DNA of 43,216 nt from Desulfobacterales bacterium (GTDB lineage: Bacteria > Desulfobacterota > Desulfobacteria > Desulfobacterales > JAQWFD01), in the NCBI GenBank assembly GCA_028704555.1, contig JAQWFD010000036.1, positions 1-43,216 on the forward strand, written 5' to 3'. Shown one piece after another: positions 1-8,156 of the stretch. The position numbers and the translations under genes are program-made. How positions within the stretch are numbered: the stretch's first letter is position 1; each line of letters opens with the position of its first letter. A model generated the notes under the pieces. It was given only the letters and a program-made list of their open reading frames with translations. It ran no database searches and was not told where the DNA came from.

Positions 1-652
1 AGATCGAATATTGCCGGGTTTTGGAAAGCTGATAAAAAATCATTCTCTCCCTGATCAAATCATCCAACTAATTGCCGACGCGCATTCGTTAGCTTAATCC
101 AACTGAATATTGTGATCATAGGAATTTTTATTTTTTTAATTAATTTTATCAGCATATTACAGTCTGAGGAACGCTGTGATTGAGAAGCGGGATTTTTGCT
201 CCCTTGAGGATGTCATAAGATAAAAAGCGCTCCTCAGTCCGCCCGCAGGGTGCTGATCTAATCGGTTTTCCATTCACACCGGGCTGGATTCTAACTTCGG
301 CCAAATTCATTTTTACCGCGTTGCATCCCGTTCTCGTCATTCCCAAAAAAGCGGAAATCTAAAGGCCGACCGAACTGGATCACCGCGGGAAGGACGAAAG
401 GGCCGATGATAGAACCAACCCTTTCAAACTCAATTTGAAAAAAAATTGCCGTTGCGCCGGACTGTTTTCCAGAAGTCGGGTGCCCAAAAACGTTTTTCAA
501 TCCTTAAACTATTTTTTTAAAAATTTTACCTGTCTGTTGTACCTAACGTCCTGCTTTTAGGATTATCCGAATGGCGTATATTGTTTTTTTTACTGCTGCA
601 GCACGGAGGGCAGGCCTGATAGACAAAACGAGCAAACTCAGGAATCCAATCA
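1..652. other. Gene-poor leading segment
   Basis: I see no convincing gene here. The short open frames on the minus strand (around 149-500) have no recognisable domain, no good ribosome site and overlap each other. The stretch from about 500 on is AT-rich and probably serves as the upstream region of the selenoprotein operon that starts at 709. Confidence 0.5.
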
Positions 653-682
653 TTGTCTGTTAGTTTATTTTTTTTGTAACAT
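653..682 (+). promoter_or_regulatory. Possible sigma-70-type promoter of the yedE-prx operon
   Basis: TTGTCT (653-658) and TAACAT (677-682) are separated by 18 bases, about 27 bases upstream of the first start codon. The match is moderate and the region is AT-rich, so this is only a candidate. A strong ribosome site (AAGGAGG) follows just before the ATG at 709. Confidence 0.3.
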
Positions 683-708
683 TAATGTGTCATTCGTAAG
701 GAGGAACT

Positions 709-1236
709 ATGTTCAAAAAAAACTGGAGTCCCTATCTTGCCGGCGGCTTGACAGGGCTTTTGCTGGTTTTATCGGTGCTGATCAGCGGCCAATTTTTTGG
801 CGCATCGACCACCTTTTCCCGCAGTGCATCGGTAATTGAAAAAAACATGGGTATCGACACTTCGACGAACGAATATTTTACTATGAAAAAGGGCAAATAT
901 GGTCCATCCGCCCTTCCGGACTGGCAGCTGATGTTTGTGATCGGTATTGTCATCGGTGCATTTATTTCTTCAAAGCTTTCCGGAGAGTTTAAGATGCAGA
1001 TGGTCCCTGATATGTGGCGTGAAAGGTTCGGCCCCGGGCCGCTGAAACGGGGAATTGTTGCCTTTGCCGGCGGCACGGTCGCACTTGTCGGAGCCCGGCT
1101 TGCCGGTGGCTGACCCAGCGGTCATGGACTGAGCGGTCTGGCTCAGCTTTCACTCAGTGGTTTTATCGCACTGGTCGCTTTTTTTGTCGGCGGCATGATC
1201 ATAGCCAACCTGATTTACGGCATTCAAAGGAGATAA
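709..1236 (+). CDS. YeeE/YedE-family sulfur transporter, N-terminal half, selenoprotein (Sec135)
   Basis: A 175-residue membrane protein of the YeeE/YedE (DUF395) family, whose characterised member TsuA/YeeE takes up thiosulfate. The reading frame is interrupted by TGA at 1111-1113 and continues open to TAA at 1234-1236. The residues around the TGA read GARLAGG-U-PSGHGLSG, the family's conserved motif in which this position is normally Cys, so UGA as selenocysteine is the natural reading. A SECIS-like hairpin follows the UGA. Translation starts at 709 behind AAGGAGG, and the next gene starts 2 bases after the stop with its own AAGGAG, so the two halves are probably co-translated and form one transporter. 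The substrate (thiosulfate, another sulfur species or a selenium compound) cannot be told from sequence. Gene finders that stop at TGA would give a truncated 134-aa protein. Confidence 0.88.
1111..1146 (+). promoter_or_regulatory. Bacterial SECIS-like element for Sec135
   Basis: The UGA is at 1111-1113. A perfect 6-bp stem, CTGAGC (1129-1134) with GCTCAG (1141-1146), closes a six-base loop GGTCTG. The E. coli fdhF SECIS also presents GGUCU in its apical loop, about 22 bases after the UGA; here GGU is at about base 25. This supports SelB-dependent recoding rather than termination. Confidence 0.75.
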
Positions 1237-1238
1237 CT

Positions 1239-1763
1239 ATGAGTTTATTTTACGGGGTGGTGACCGGCATCCTTTTTGGATTTTTTATGCAAAAAGCCCA
1301 GGTACTCAGATATGATCGACAGATCGGTGCGTTGAGGCTCATAGATATGACCATCATAAAATTCATGCTGAGCGCGATCATTGTAGGATCGATAGGTATT
1401 TACCTGCTCAAAGATGCTGGACTGATTAAACTGAGTATGAAACCGACCTCCATCGGCGCCCAGGTAATCGGCGGTTTGATCTTCGGTATCGGCTGGGCTC
1501 TTTTGGGCTACTGCCCCGGGACGGCGGCAGGCGCGCTTGGAGAAGGCAGAATGGATGCTCTGTGGGGAATTCTGGGGATGTTGTTCGGCGGGGCGCTGTA
1601 TGCCGAGATTCATCCTTTTATGAATGCCCATATCATCCGTATCGGAGACTATGGAAAAATCGGATTGCCGCAGCTGACAGGCCTCAACCATTGGACGGTA
1701 ATTTTGGTGCTTGCCGTACTTTCAGTCCTGTTGTTTTGGCTTTTCGAAAAAAAACATCTTTAG
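1239..1763 (+). CDS. YeeE/YedE-family sulfur transporter, C-terminal half
   Basis: A 174-residue multi-pass membrane protein that is the second half of a split YeeE/YedE transporter. It carries the family's second conserved motif, LLGYCPGTAAGALGEG (about residues 87-102), whose Cys is one of the thiol residues thought to hand the sulfur substrate through the channel in TsuA. Four to five hydrophobic segments are visible and the C-terminus ends in a charged EKKHL tail. It starts 2 bases after the stop of the Sec-containing half, behind AAGGAG, which implies translational coupling and equal amounts. Together the pair matches the length of the single-chain E. coli protein. This half keeps Cys while its partner has Sec. 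Confidence 0.88.
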   Translation: MSLFYGVVTGILFGFFMQKAQVLRYDRQIGALRLIDMTIIKFMLSAIIVGSIGIYLLKDAGLIKLSMKPTSIGAQVIGGLIFGIGWALLGYCPGTAAGALGEGRMDALWGILGMLFGGALYAEIHPFMNAHIIRIGDYGKIGLPQLTGLNHWTVILVLAVLSVLLFWLFEKKHL

Positions 1764-1813
1764 AAATAATCCTTACGATAAAATAACAACCGTCAACGGG
1801 AAAGGATGATCTT

Positions 1814-1936
1814 ATGGGAGAGGAAATAAAAATGGGCTGCGCCCGGCCGACCGGCGGTCCGGTCGGAGAAAAAATCGTTGAAAAGAAGTTAAATGAATCT
1901 GGAGCGGACACAATTATCAAAAGGGAGGTCAAAACG
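1814..1936 (+). other. In-frame leader upstream of the peroxiredoxin
   Basis: An ATG at 1814, with its own ribosome site (AAAGGA), opens a frame that runs without stop into the peroxiredoxin start at 1937, adding 41 residues that include the motif [14 protein letters not shown] second strong site, AAGGGAGG, sits just before 1937. Either the peroxiredoxin has an N-terminal extension or both starts are used. I do not recognise the extension as a known domain. Confidence 0.4.
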
Positions 1937-2545
1937 ATGATACAAGTTGGAAAGAAAGCACCCGATTTTGCGGCACCCGCCTATCAAAAAGGTAAATTCG
2001 TATCGGTCAAACTGTCTGAATATCTGGGCAAATGGGTTCTGCTCTGTTTTTATCCGGGTGACTTTACATTCGTCTGAGCAACGGAAATTTCGGCAGTTGC
2101 CGAAACAAACGATACGTTTCAGGACCTGGGGGTTGAGGTGTTGTCAATGAGCGTTGATAGTGTCTTTGTTCATAAGATGTGGAATGATAACGAGATTTCA
2201 AAAATGGTCAAAGGCGGGGTCCCGTTTCCCATGTTGTCCGATGCCGGTGGAAAGGTCGGCAACGTATTCGGCGTCTACGATGAAGACGCGGGGGTTGAAA
2301 CACGGGGCCGATTCATCATTGATCCGGAAGGGGTGATTCAAGCCTATGAAGTGCTCACCCCTGCTATGGGCCGTAATGTGGCGGAAACTTTGCGGCAGGT
2401 TCATGCGCTTCAGCTGATCAGAAACAGTAAAGGAACCGAAGCTACGCCGGCCGGATGGAAACCCGGTAAAATGACACTGAAGCCGGGTCCGGAACTGGTT
2501 GGAAAGGTCTGGGAGGTTTGGAAAACCGAAATGGCGTTTGATTAA
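1937..2545 (+). CDS. AhpC/Prx1-type peroxiredoxin, selenoprotein (Sec47)
   Basis: A 202-residue peroxiredoxin that should reduce hydrogen peroxide or organic hydroperoxides. In-frame TGA at 2075-2077 lies exactly at the peroxidatic position: the sequence reads PGDFTFV-U-ATEISA, where the family normally has FVCPTE near residue 47. The frame then stays open through the typical [25 protein letters not shown] and LRQVHALQ segments to the stop at 2545. In AhpC the C-terminal resolving cysteine lies in EVCPAKW; here the equivalent stretch is EATPAGW, so the resolving Cys is replaced by Thr and no other Cys follows the Sec. The enzyme should therefore rely on an external thiol. Start 1937 is chosen for AAGGGAGG, but an in-frame start at 1814 is possible. 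It is 174 bases downstream of the transporter pair and probably in the same operon. Confidence 0.9.
2075..2105 (+). promoter_or_regulatory. Bacterial SECIS-like element for Sec47
   Basis: TTTCGGC (2088-2094) pairs perfectly with GCCGAAA (2099-2105) around the loop AGTT. The loop G is base 22 counted from the U of the UGA, matching the position of the conserved apical GU in the E. coli fdhF SECIS. The hairpin is inside the coding sequence, as expected for bacterial SECIS. Confidence 0.7.
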
Positions 2546-2582
2546 ATGATGTAAGCCTGTTGCTTTTTCAAATTCAACCCAA

Positions 2583-2620
2583 TTTTCCGGTTCCCACGCA
2601 GAAGCGTGGGAACCGGAAAA
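2583..2620 (+). terminator. Hairpin terminator after the peroxiredoxin
   Basis: A perfect 17-bp stem, 2583-2599 with 2604-2620, closes a 4-base loop AGAA. The arm begins with TTTT and ends with AAAA, so it can act on either strand. It lies 37 bases after the stop and closes the sulfur/selenoprotein operon. Confidence 0.6.
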
Positions 2621-2678
2621 TATAAATCTTAACCCGGCAGCAGCCGGAAAACGAGGCCTGCCTTCTGATAAATCGGCT

Positions 2679-2816
2679 GGGCTTGATCATAACCACAATG
2701 TCACGGGGTTCGTCCCTCCCCTTGCCGGCTTCTCCAGCACGATCCGGGGGATGCCGGCAAGGAGCGGGACTCCGAAGCTACGCACAGCAAAATATGGCCG
2801 CAGTTATGATCAAGCC
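2679..2816. repeat. MITE-like palindromic element, copy 1
   Basis: A 138-bp copy of an element whose ends are inverted repeats starting GGGCTTGATCATAAC and ending GTTATGATCAAGCC. It is flanked by a 9-bp duplication (AAATCGGCT at 2670-2678 and CAATCGGCT at 2817-2825, 8 of 9 identical). The right duplication overlaps the stop codon of the crotonase gene. Copies 2 and 3 lie at 7091 and 19330. It codes for nothing convincing. Confidence 0.8.
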
Positions 2817-2823
2817 CAATCGG

Positions 2824-3600
2824 CTATTTCATTTTCCATTCCGGAGGACGTTTCTCCTGGAAGGCTGCTATACCCTCCTGAACATCTTCCGTAGCGCACA
2901 GCGACGCAAATAGATTGGTTAAATAATCCAACCCCTTGTGATACGGCATGTCCTCCATTCCGTAAATCCCTCTCTTGCCGATCTGAAGGGCCAGCGGACT
3001 TTTTGCCGCCAGTTTTTCGGCCAGTTTCATGGTGGCTTCTTCCAGCTGATTCTCTGGTACCACCTTGTTGATCAGACCCAGTCTCAGAGCCTCATCAGCA
3101 GGGATCATATCGCCGGTCAGCACCATTTCCAGGGTCTTCTTTCTTCCCACCTGACGCATCAGGGGAGCGGCCGGTCCCAGACAAATCAGCCCCACATTGA
3201 TGGCCGTGGTGCCGAATCTGGCATTTTCCGATGCAACTGCCATATCGCAGGCAAAAACCAGCCCGGCTCCATTGGCAATAGCCAGGCCTTTGACCGAAGC
3301 AATCACCGGCTTTTTCATTTTGGATATCGTGTGGTTGTGCTCGTCCATTCCTTTAAGAAATTCACGAATTTCCTTGTGGGATTTACCCTTGAATTCATCC
3401 AGGGAAATGCCGGTTGAAAACTGGCGGCCGTTTGCCCGAACAATAACGACCCGAATGTCGTCGTCATCGTCAAAGGCCGCAAGTGCGTCGTTTAACTGAC
3501 GGGCGAACGGAATGTTGAAGGTGTTAAACGCATCCGGTCGGTTCAGGGTAATAATGCCGATGTTCTGCTGTTTTTCAAAGAAAATTTCCTTGTCGTTCAT
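2824..3600 (-). CDS. Enoyl-CoA hydratase/isomerase (crotonase) family protein
   Basis: A 258-residue crotonase-fold protein acting on an acyl-CoA thioester. The oxyanion-hole segments are visible at GRQFSTGISLDEF (about residues 58-70) and GLAIANGAGLVFACDMAVA (about 105-123), and the C-terminus has the usual EGIAAFQEKRPPEW. Compared with mitochondrial enoyl-CoA hydratase, the Glu of TGD-preceding LEMVLTGD (Glu164 equivalent) is kept, but the PE of QPEILLG (Glu144) is replaced by TTAINVG, so one of the two catalytic acids is missing. It may therefore be an isomerase, hydrolase or decarboxylase-type crotonase rather than a true hydratase. It stands alone on the minus strand; the nearest neighbours point the other way. 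The MITE copy 1 is inserted right at its stop codon. Confidence 0.85.
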   Translation of the reverse strand: MNDKEIFFEKQQNIGIITLNRPDAFNTFNIPFARQLNDALAAFDDDDDIRVVIVRANGRQFSTGISLDEFKGKSHKEIREFLKGMDEHNHTISKMKKPVIASVKGLAIANGAGLVFACDMAVASENARFGTTAINVGLICLGPAAPLMRQVGRKKTLEMVLTGDMIPADEALRLGLINKVVPENQLEEATMKLAEKLAAKSPLALQIGKRGIYGMEDMPYHKGLDYLTNLFASLCATEDVQEGIAAFQEKRPPEWKMK

Positions 3601-4150
3601 TGCTTCACCCCCCTGTGTTTGTGTTTATCTCCAAATTAAAAGCACCTGACTCGCCATGATGTTACCCCGCGGATATAAAATGTCTATTTTGAATTTAAAA
3701 CGTTATATAAAGACCAGCGACGTGGTCGTTTGCTGATGTTTTCAATACGCGGGAACTGCTGCCTTTAATCGTTCATTTCCGCCCAGTAGCATTGAAATAA
3801 GTAAAATTGGTTGTATTTATATTTGTATTTATTTTCCAACCATAACATGGTTCGCCAAATTTAAACAAATACGTAAAATAAAAAATATTTGAACGAAGTT
3901 TTCATTTTTTAATAACTGTAAAAAACATTTCGGGGACAGGTTCAGTTGCCTTTTGATTCAGCGGTGTTCAGTTTTTTTGAAGATTTTAAGAAATAACTTT
4001 ATTATACATGATTCAGGTGGTAATTTACTTATTATTTTTTATTTAAAGTGGTTTCGATCTGTTGCACTCAAAAAAATATAGTAGAATAAAGATGATTAAG
4101 ATGAAGCTGGCTTAAAACATCGGTCGGGAAAAAAGGAAAGGTGGGTAACA
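3601..4150. other. 550-bp AT-rich intergenic region
   Basis: This divergent spacer separates the crotonase gene (minus) from the chemoreceptor (plus) and must hold both promoters. I see no gene in it and no clear repeat. A ribosome site (GGAAAGGTGGG) lies at its right end before the ATG at 4151. Confidence 0.5.
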
Positions 4151-7000
4151 ATGTTAAAGCACATATCCTTAAAATTGAAATTAACGCTTCTTTGCCTGAT
4201 GTTGGTAATTTTTCCGATTCTCGTGATCGGAGGCGTCAGTATCAAGACGTTTGACGATTTCGGTGAAAGCACTTCAGATGAGTCGTATTCGGCGCTTGAA
4301 AAACAAGCGCTCGAGACATTGCAGGCCGGGGTTGAAAGCGACCGGCAACGCATCGAAACCCTTTTGGATACCGTCGAAAATGATAGTAAAAAGCTGGCTG
4401 CATCCTCCAATATGACCGGTTATCTGGAATCTACAGCCGGGAAAAACGAAGTGCTGAATAAAATGGCACAAGACGAAGTAAAAAGCATCGTAGAAGGCGT
4501 AGTGAGATCATCCCATGTTCAGCAGAAGGTGCTTGAAAAAAAATTGCAGTCTGATCTGACTGTTATTGAAAGTATGCTGATGGATCAGAAAAAAATTGGA
4601 ATAACCAATACGCGCCACAGCTGGAACGCCGTGAATCAGTTTTCCAAAAAAACAAAACAAATTCAGCTTCCGCTGATGAAAATCGGGGATAGGGTCATTG
4701 CCTTGAATGACAGTTTTGAAAAAAAGACCCCGATCGTCGATGATGCACAAAAAGCGCTGGGGGGAACCTGCACGATTTTTCAAAAGATGAATTCTGAGGG
4801 CGATATGCTCAGAATTGCAACCAATGTCAAGAAGCTCGACGGAAAACGCGCTATCGGAACCTATATCCCGGCCGCAAATTCTGATGGTACGAAAAATACG
4901 GTTATTTCAAAAGTGCTCAGCGGCCAGACGTTCCTGGGTCGTGCGTTTGTGGTAAATGACTGGTATTTTACCGCTTATAAGCCCATATACGATTTGAACA
5001 AACAGATCGTAGGCATGTTGTACGTGGGCATCAAGGAAAAGGAAGCTACGTCGGATCTGGTGAAAACCATATTAGATACACGGATCGGTCAATCCGGATA
5101 TTTATTCGTGATGAATTCAGCGGGAAATTTATTGTATCATCCACACAATGAGCTGGCAGGAAAACATGTCATTTCCGATCTGAATCTGACCGAACTTAAA
5201 GAGGTTTTGAATAATCGACAGGAAGACCGCGTTCAAACGGTGTCTTATCCGTTCGAAAACCGAAATAAATTTATCCAGTATTCGTATCTCAAGGGTTGTG
5301 ACTGGATTATTTGCGGCAGCGGGTATTGGGATGAATTTTCACAGGAGTCCGCCCAGGTATCGATCGAGATGCTGAAAAAAGAGTTTATGGCATTTTATGA
5401 GAATGCTGCCAGAAACATCCATGGAAATAAAGTATACCTGTATAACCAGATACGCTACATTGATGAAACAGGGCAGGAAATCGTCAAACTTCAAGAAGGC
5501 CAATTGTCGGATGATCTTAAAACCAAGGCAGATAAAGCCTGGTTTCAGTCCTGCCGGAATCTGGGACAGGGTAAGATTTTTAATTCAGGTGTTACGATTG
5601 CAGCCAATACCGGGATGGCCGAAGTCCGGATCATCTCCCCGGTTTATCAGGGAGATGTGTTCAAAGGAGTCACGGTAATGAATATGGACTGGTCTCTGGT
5701 GTGGAAGTTGCTGCAGCATCATGTTTACGGGAAAACCGGCTATCCGTACATTATAAATAATAAAGGGATATTGCTCAGCCATCCCCGATACGCAGTTGCA
5801 GATAAAAAGGATCTGAGCGATCCGAAAAATGGTGCAAAAACAGCGGAAATCGTTCAGACAAGCATGCTTAAAGGCAAAACCGGTACGGCTGTAACCCGTT
5901 TTGAAGGCATTGAAAAATTTATCGCATTTGCGCCATTAAAAATGGGGGAATTGACCTACAGCATTGCGGCAACGGGTCCGGCCGACGAGTTTCTTGAACT
6001 TGCTGAAACGGTCAAATCAAATGCCCGACATCATGTTGGCGGCGTCATCAAGCTGATCGTGATCATTGCATTGATATTAGCCGTTATTGGCAGCGGCATC
6101 GGGCTGGCAATCAGTAACTATATCGTCAGGCCCCTGCTGCAAATCATACAAAATCTATCGGATGGATCGGAGCAGATCGATGCCGCATCCGGAGAAATTC
6201 TTTCCGCCGGCCAGTGCCTGGCTGCGGGAGTCTCTCAGCAGGCAGCGTCGCTTGAGGAAATTTCGGCTTCCATGGAAGAGATGACGATCATGACAAAACA
6301 AAATGCCGATCATGCCAATAATGCCAACGGGCTGATGAGCAAATCCACCGGGGTAGCCGAAGTTGCCAGTGACTTTATGAAAAACCTGACACTTGCAATG
6401 GAAGGCATCTCATCGGCCAGCCAGGAGACCCAGAAAATCATTAAAACGATTGATGAAATAGCGTTTCAGACCAATCTGCTGGCACTCAATGCGGCAGTAG
6501 AAGCTGCTCGTGCAGGGGAGGCCGGTGCCGGATTTGCCGTGGTTGCCGATGAAGTACGAAATCTGGCGATTCGATCGGCGGAGGCTGCGAAAAATACCAC
6601 GGGGCTTATTGAAGGAACCGTCATGAAAATCAACGAGGGCTGTGAAATGGTTAAACAGACCGAAGCAGCGTTTTCAGACGCCATGTCAATCACGTCAAAG
6701 GCGGGAGCGTTGGTAACACAAATTGCTTCAGCCTCTGAAGAACAGGCCCTGGGAATTGCTCAGATCAATGAGTCGTTGATTCAGATGGATTCGGTGGTCC
6801 AGCAGAATGCTTCCGGTTCGGAGCAAACCGCTTCTGCGTCCCGGCAACTGAATTCGCAGGCGGAAATAATGAAATCCGTAATTCAGAATCTGGGTGCTCT
6901 GCTCGGCAGTCAAAAAAGAACAGCCGTTGTCCGGGCCCGAAAAAATCAAACGGATCAGAGCGTGGAGCCAGTGCAGCAAGCGCCCGCAATTGAAATGTAA
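4151..7000 (+). CDS. Methyl-accepting chemotaxis protein with tandem Cache-type sensor
   Basis: A 949-residue transmembrane chemoreceptor. TM1 is near residues 10-32, a very long extracytoplasmic region (about 33-630) follows, and TM2 is near 632-655. The sensor region holds at least two Cache-like modules; the segments [19 protein letters not shown] and [19 protein letters not shown] are the typical repeated small-ligand folds. After TM2 the HAMP-like start [10 protein letters not shown] is short and leads almost directly into the signalling coiled coil. The hairpin tip ([20 protein letters not shown], from about 768) is the CheA/CheW contact and is intact. It ends without a CheR-binding pentapeptide. 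The ligand is unknown; related Cache domains bind amino acids or organic acids. It appears to be a single-gene unit followed by a hairpin terminator. Confidence 0.92.
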   Translation: MLKHISLKLKLTLLCLMLVIFPILVIGGVSIKTFDDFGESTSDESYSALEKQALETLQAGVESDRQRIETLLDTVENDSKKLAASSNMTGYLESTAGKNEVLNKMAQDEVKSIVEGVVRSSHVQQKVLEKKLQSDLTVIESMLMDQKKIGITNTRHSWNAVNQFSKKTKQIQLPLMKIGDRVIALNDSFEKKTPIVDDAQKALGGTCTIFQKMNSEGDMLRIATNVKKLDGKRAIGTYIPAANSDGTKNTVISKVLSGQTFLGRAFVVNDWYFTAYKPIYDLNKQIVGMLYVGIKEKEATSDLVKTILDTRIGQSGYLFVMNSAGNLLYHPHNELAGKHVISDLNLTELKEVLNNRQEDRVQTVSYPFENRNKFIQYSYLKGCDWIICGSGYWDEFSQESAQVSIEMLKKEFMAFYENAARNIHGNKVYLYNQIRYIDETGQEIVKLQEGQLSDDLKTKADKAWFQSCRNLGQGKIFNSGVTIAANTGMAEVRIISPVYQGDVFKGVTVMNMDWSLVWKLLQHHVYGKTGYPYIINNKGILLSHPRYAVADKKDLSDPKNGAKTAEIVQTSMLKGKTGTAVTRFEGIEKFIAFAPLKMGELTYSIAATGPADEFLELAETVKSNARHHVGGVIKLIVIIALILAVIGSGIGLAISNYIVRPLLQIIQNLSDGSEQIDAASGEILSAGQCLAAGVSQQAASLEEISASMEEMTIMTKQNADHANNANGLMSKSTGVAEVASDFMKNLTLAMEGISSASQETQKIIKTIDEIAFQTNLLALNAAVEAARAGEAGAGFAVVADEVRNLAIRSAEAAKNTTGLIEGTVMKINEGCEMVKQTEAAFSDAMSITSKAGALVTQIASASEEQALGIAQINESLIQMDSVVQQNASGSEQTASASRQLNSQAEIMKSVIQNLGALLGSQKRTAVVRARKNQTDQSVEPVQQAPAIEM

Positions 7001-7032
7001 GATATAAACTCGTTGGTGGTTCTGCCAAAAAT

Positions 7033-7071
7033 GATCCGGCATTGACGGTTGTCCAAAGCCGGATCGTTTTT
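7033..7071 (+). terminator. Intrinsic terminator of the chemoreceptor gene
   Basis: GATCCGGC (7033-7040) pairs with GCCGGATC (7058-7065) and is followed by GTTTTTG. The loop is 17 bases. It lies 33 bases downstream of the stop. Confidence 0.6.
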
Positions 7072-7090
7072 GTGCATGGTTTAAAATCCG

Positions 7091-7234
7091 GGGCTTGATC
7101 ATAACTGCGGCCACAATGTCACGGGGCCCGTCCCGCCCATTGCCGGCTTCTCCAGCGCGATCCGGGGGATGCCGGCAACGGGCGGGACTTCAAGTCTACG
7201 CACAGCAAAATATGGCCGCAGTTATGATCAAGCC
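7091..7234. repeat. MITE-like palindromic element, copy 2
   Basis: A 144-bp element with about 22-bp terminal inverted repeats (GGCTTGATCATAACTGCGGC at the left, its complement at the right), flanked by TAAAATCCG (7082-7090) and TAAAATCTG (7235-7243), a 9-bp target duplication with one mismatch. The centre holds a second palindrome around GCCGGC and GATCCGGGGGATGCC. It is closely similar to copy 1. Confidence 0.85.
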
Positions 7235-7755
7235 TAAAATCTGTCTTTCATGCTCGAAAGAATCAATCCTCATGCCGGCTGCCTGTATAAGATTTCCGAA
7301 AAAAACAATATCGGTTGTTTAGAATGTATCCAACCCGCTTGCTCTGGAGTTTATCAAATACGGGGAAGCCGTCAGCGCGGTCTGGAGTTTTGTCTCTGTC
7401 CGAACATTTTTTGCATGGGCGTTCAACAGCATTCAGACTCGGCTGCGAGGATAAAAAGCTTGACATAGATTTATCCGGCACGTATATTTCCAAAAAAGAA
7501 TATTTGTAGACAGATTTATGTCTATAAAACCTATTTGATAGCAAGTATCTTGCAATGCATATAGATACATTAGAATATATAATCCTATTTATGTCTATGG
7601 ATTCAATTGGCTTTTTTTGTTGAAAATACAGAATTGAGCAAGTCCACAAGGTAACTTTTTGAAACCGGTTTATCAGCGATCAGCTTGCGCAAAAATATGA
7701 AAGCTGATTTCAGAAAACTGAAATATCAGATAAATAAAAAACGAGGTGATGAACT
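7235..7755. other. 520-bp non-coding stretch upstream of the rhodanese operon
   Basis: No convincing gene: open frames on both strands are short, lack domains and ribosome sites. It contains a strong promoter (7460-7488), two copies of TTTATGTCTAT (about 7515 and 7589) and a small hairpin GATTTCAG-AAAA-CTGAAATATC at 7706-7727 just ahead of the rhodanese ribosome site. Confidence 0.5.
7460..7488 (+). promoter_or_regulatory. Strong sigma-70-type promoter
   Basis: TTGACA (7460-7465), 17-base spacer, TATATT (7483-7488): a near-consensus promoter. Transcription would begin near 7495 and give a leader of about 260 bases before the rhodanese gene at 7756. Confidence 0.55.
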
Positions 7756-8142
7756 ATGGATCGATTTGACGCACTACTTTCTGAAATGGATTTAGAATTC
7801 TTCGGCACCAGCTCACATGCGGTTTCAGCTGAAAGCGCCGTGAATATGGCCGACCGGAAGGACGTATTTTTTCTGGACGTCCGTTCCAGTGAAGAAACTT
7901 CTCTGCTCTCCTTTCCGTTTGCCGTAAACATTCCGGTGAATGAAGTACCGAAACGGTTGGAAGAACTTCCGACGGATAAACTTATCGTGGTGATCTGCTC
8001 TTCGGTGTTTCGGGCTGCCATGGTCTATACCTATCTGCGTTATAAAGGATTTGAACAGGTAAAAGGTCTTGCGGCCGGCATAGAACAGATGGCAGCTTTT
8101 CTGAAGCCTGGACCAATCTTTAAACGAAAGCAGAAAGCATAG
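7756..8142 (+). CDS. Single-domain rhodanese-like sulfurtransferase
   Basis: A 128-residue protein with one rhodanese domain. The substrate-binding DVRSSEE is at residues 41-47 and the active-site loop CSSVFRA is at 81-87, with Cys81 as the expected persulfide carrier. The loop length fits sulfur-transferring rhodaneses rather than the Cdc25 phosphatases. There is no signal peptide, so it acts in the cytoplasm. GAGGTG lies before the ATG. The TauE/SafE-type transporter starts 14 bases downstream, so the two genes form an operon for handling a reduced or oxyanion sulfur compound. Confidence 0.85.
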   Translation: MDRFDALLSEMDLEFFGTSSHAVSAESAVNMADRKDVFFLDVRSSEETSLLSFPFAVNIPVNEVPKRLEELPTDKLIVVICSSVFRAAMVYTYLRYKGFEQVKGLAAGIEQMAAFLKPGPIFKRKQKA

Positions 8143-8156
8143 CGAAAGGTACCGGC

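Noticed and set aside
149..500. Two overlapping minus-strand open frames at the left end
   Set aside because: They have no recognisable domain, overlap each other in different frames and lack ribosome sites.
2679..2816. Palindromic elements as REP/BIME sequences mobilised by the RAYT at 9035
   Set aside because: The flanking 9-bp target duplications point to a DDE transposase; RAYT-type spread does not create duplications.
7263..7649. 128-residue minus-strand open frame between the chemoreceptor and rhodanese genes
   Set aside because: No domain and unnatural composition. It lies across a strong plus-strand promoter and leader, so the region is treated as non-coding.
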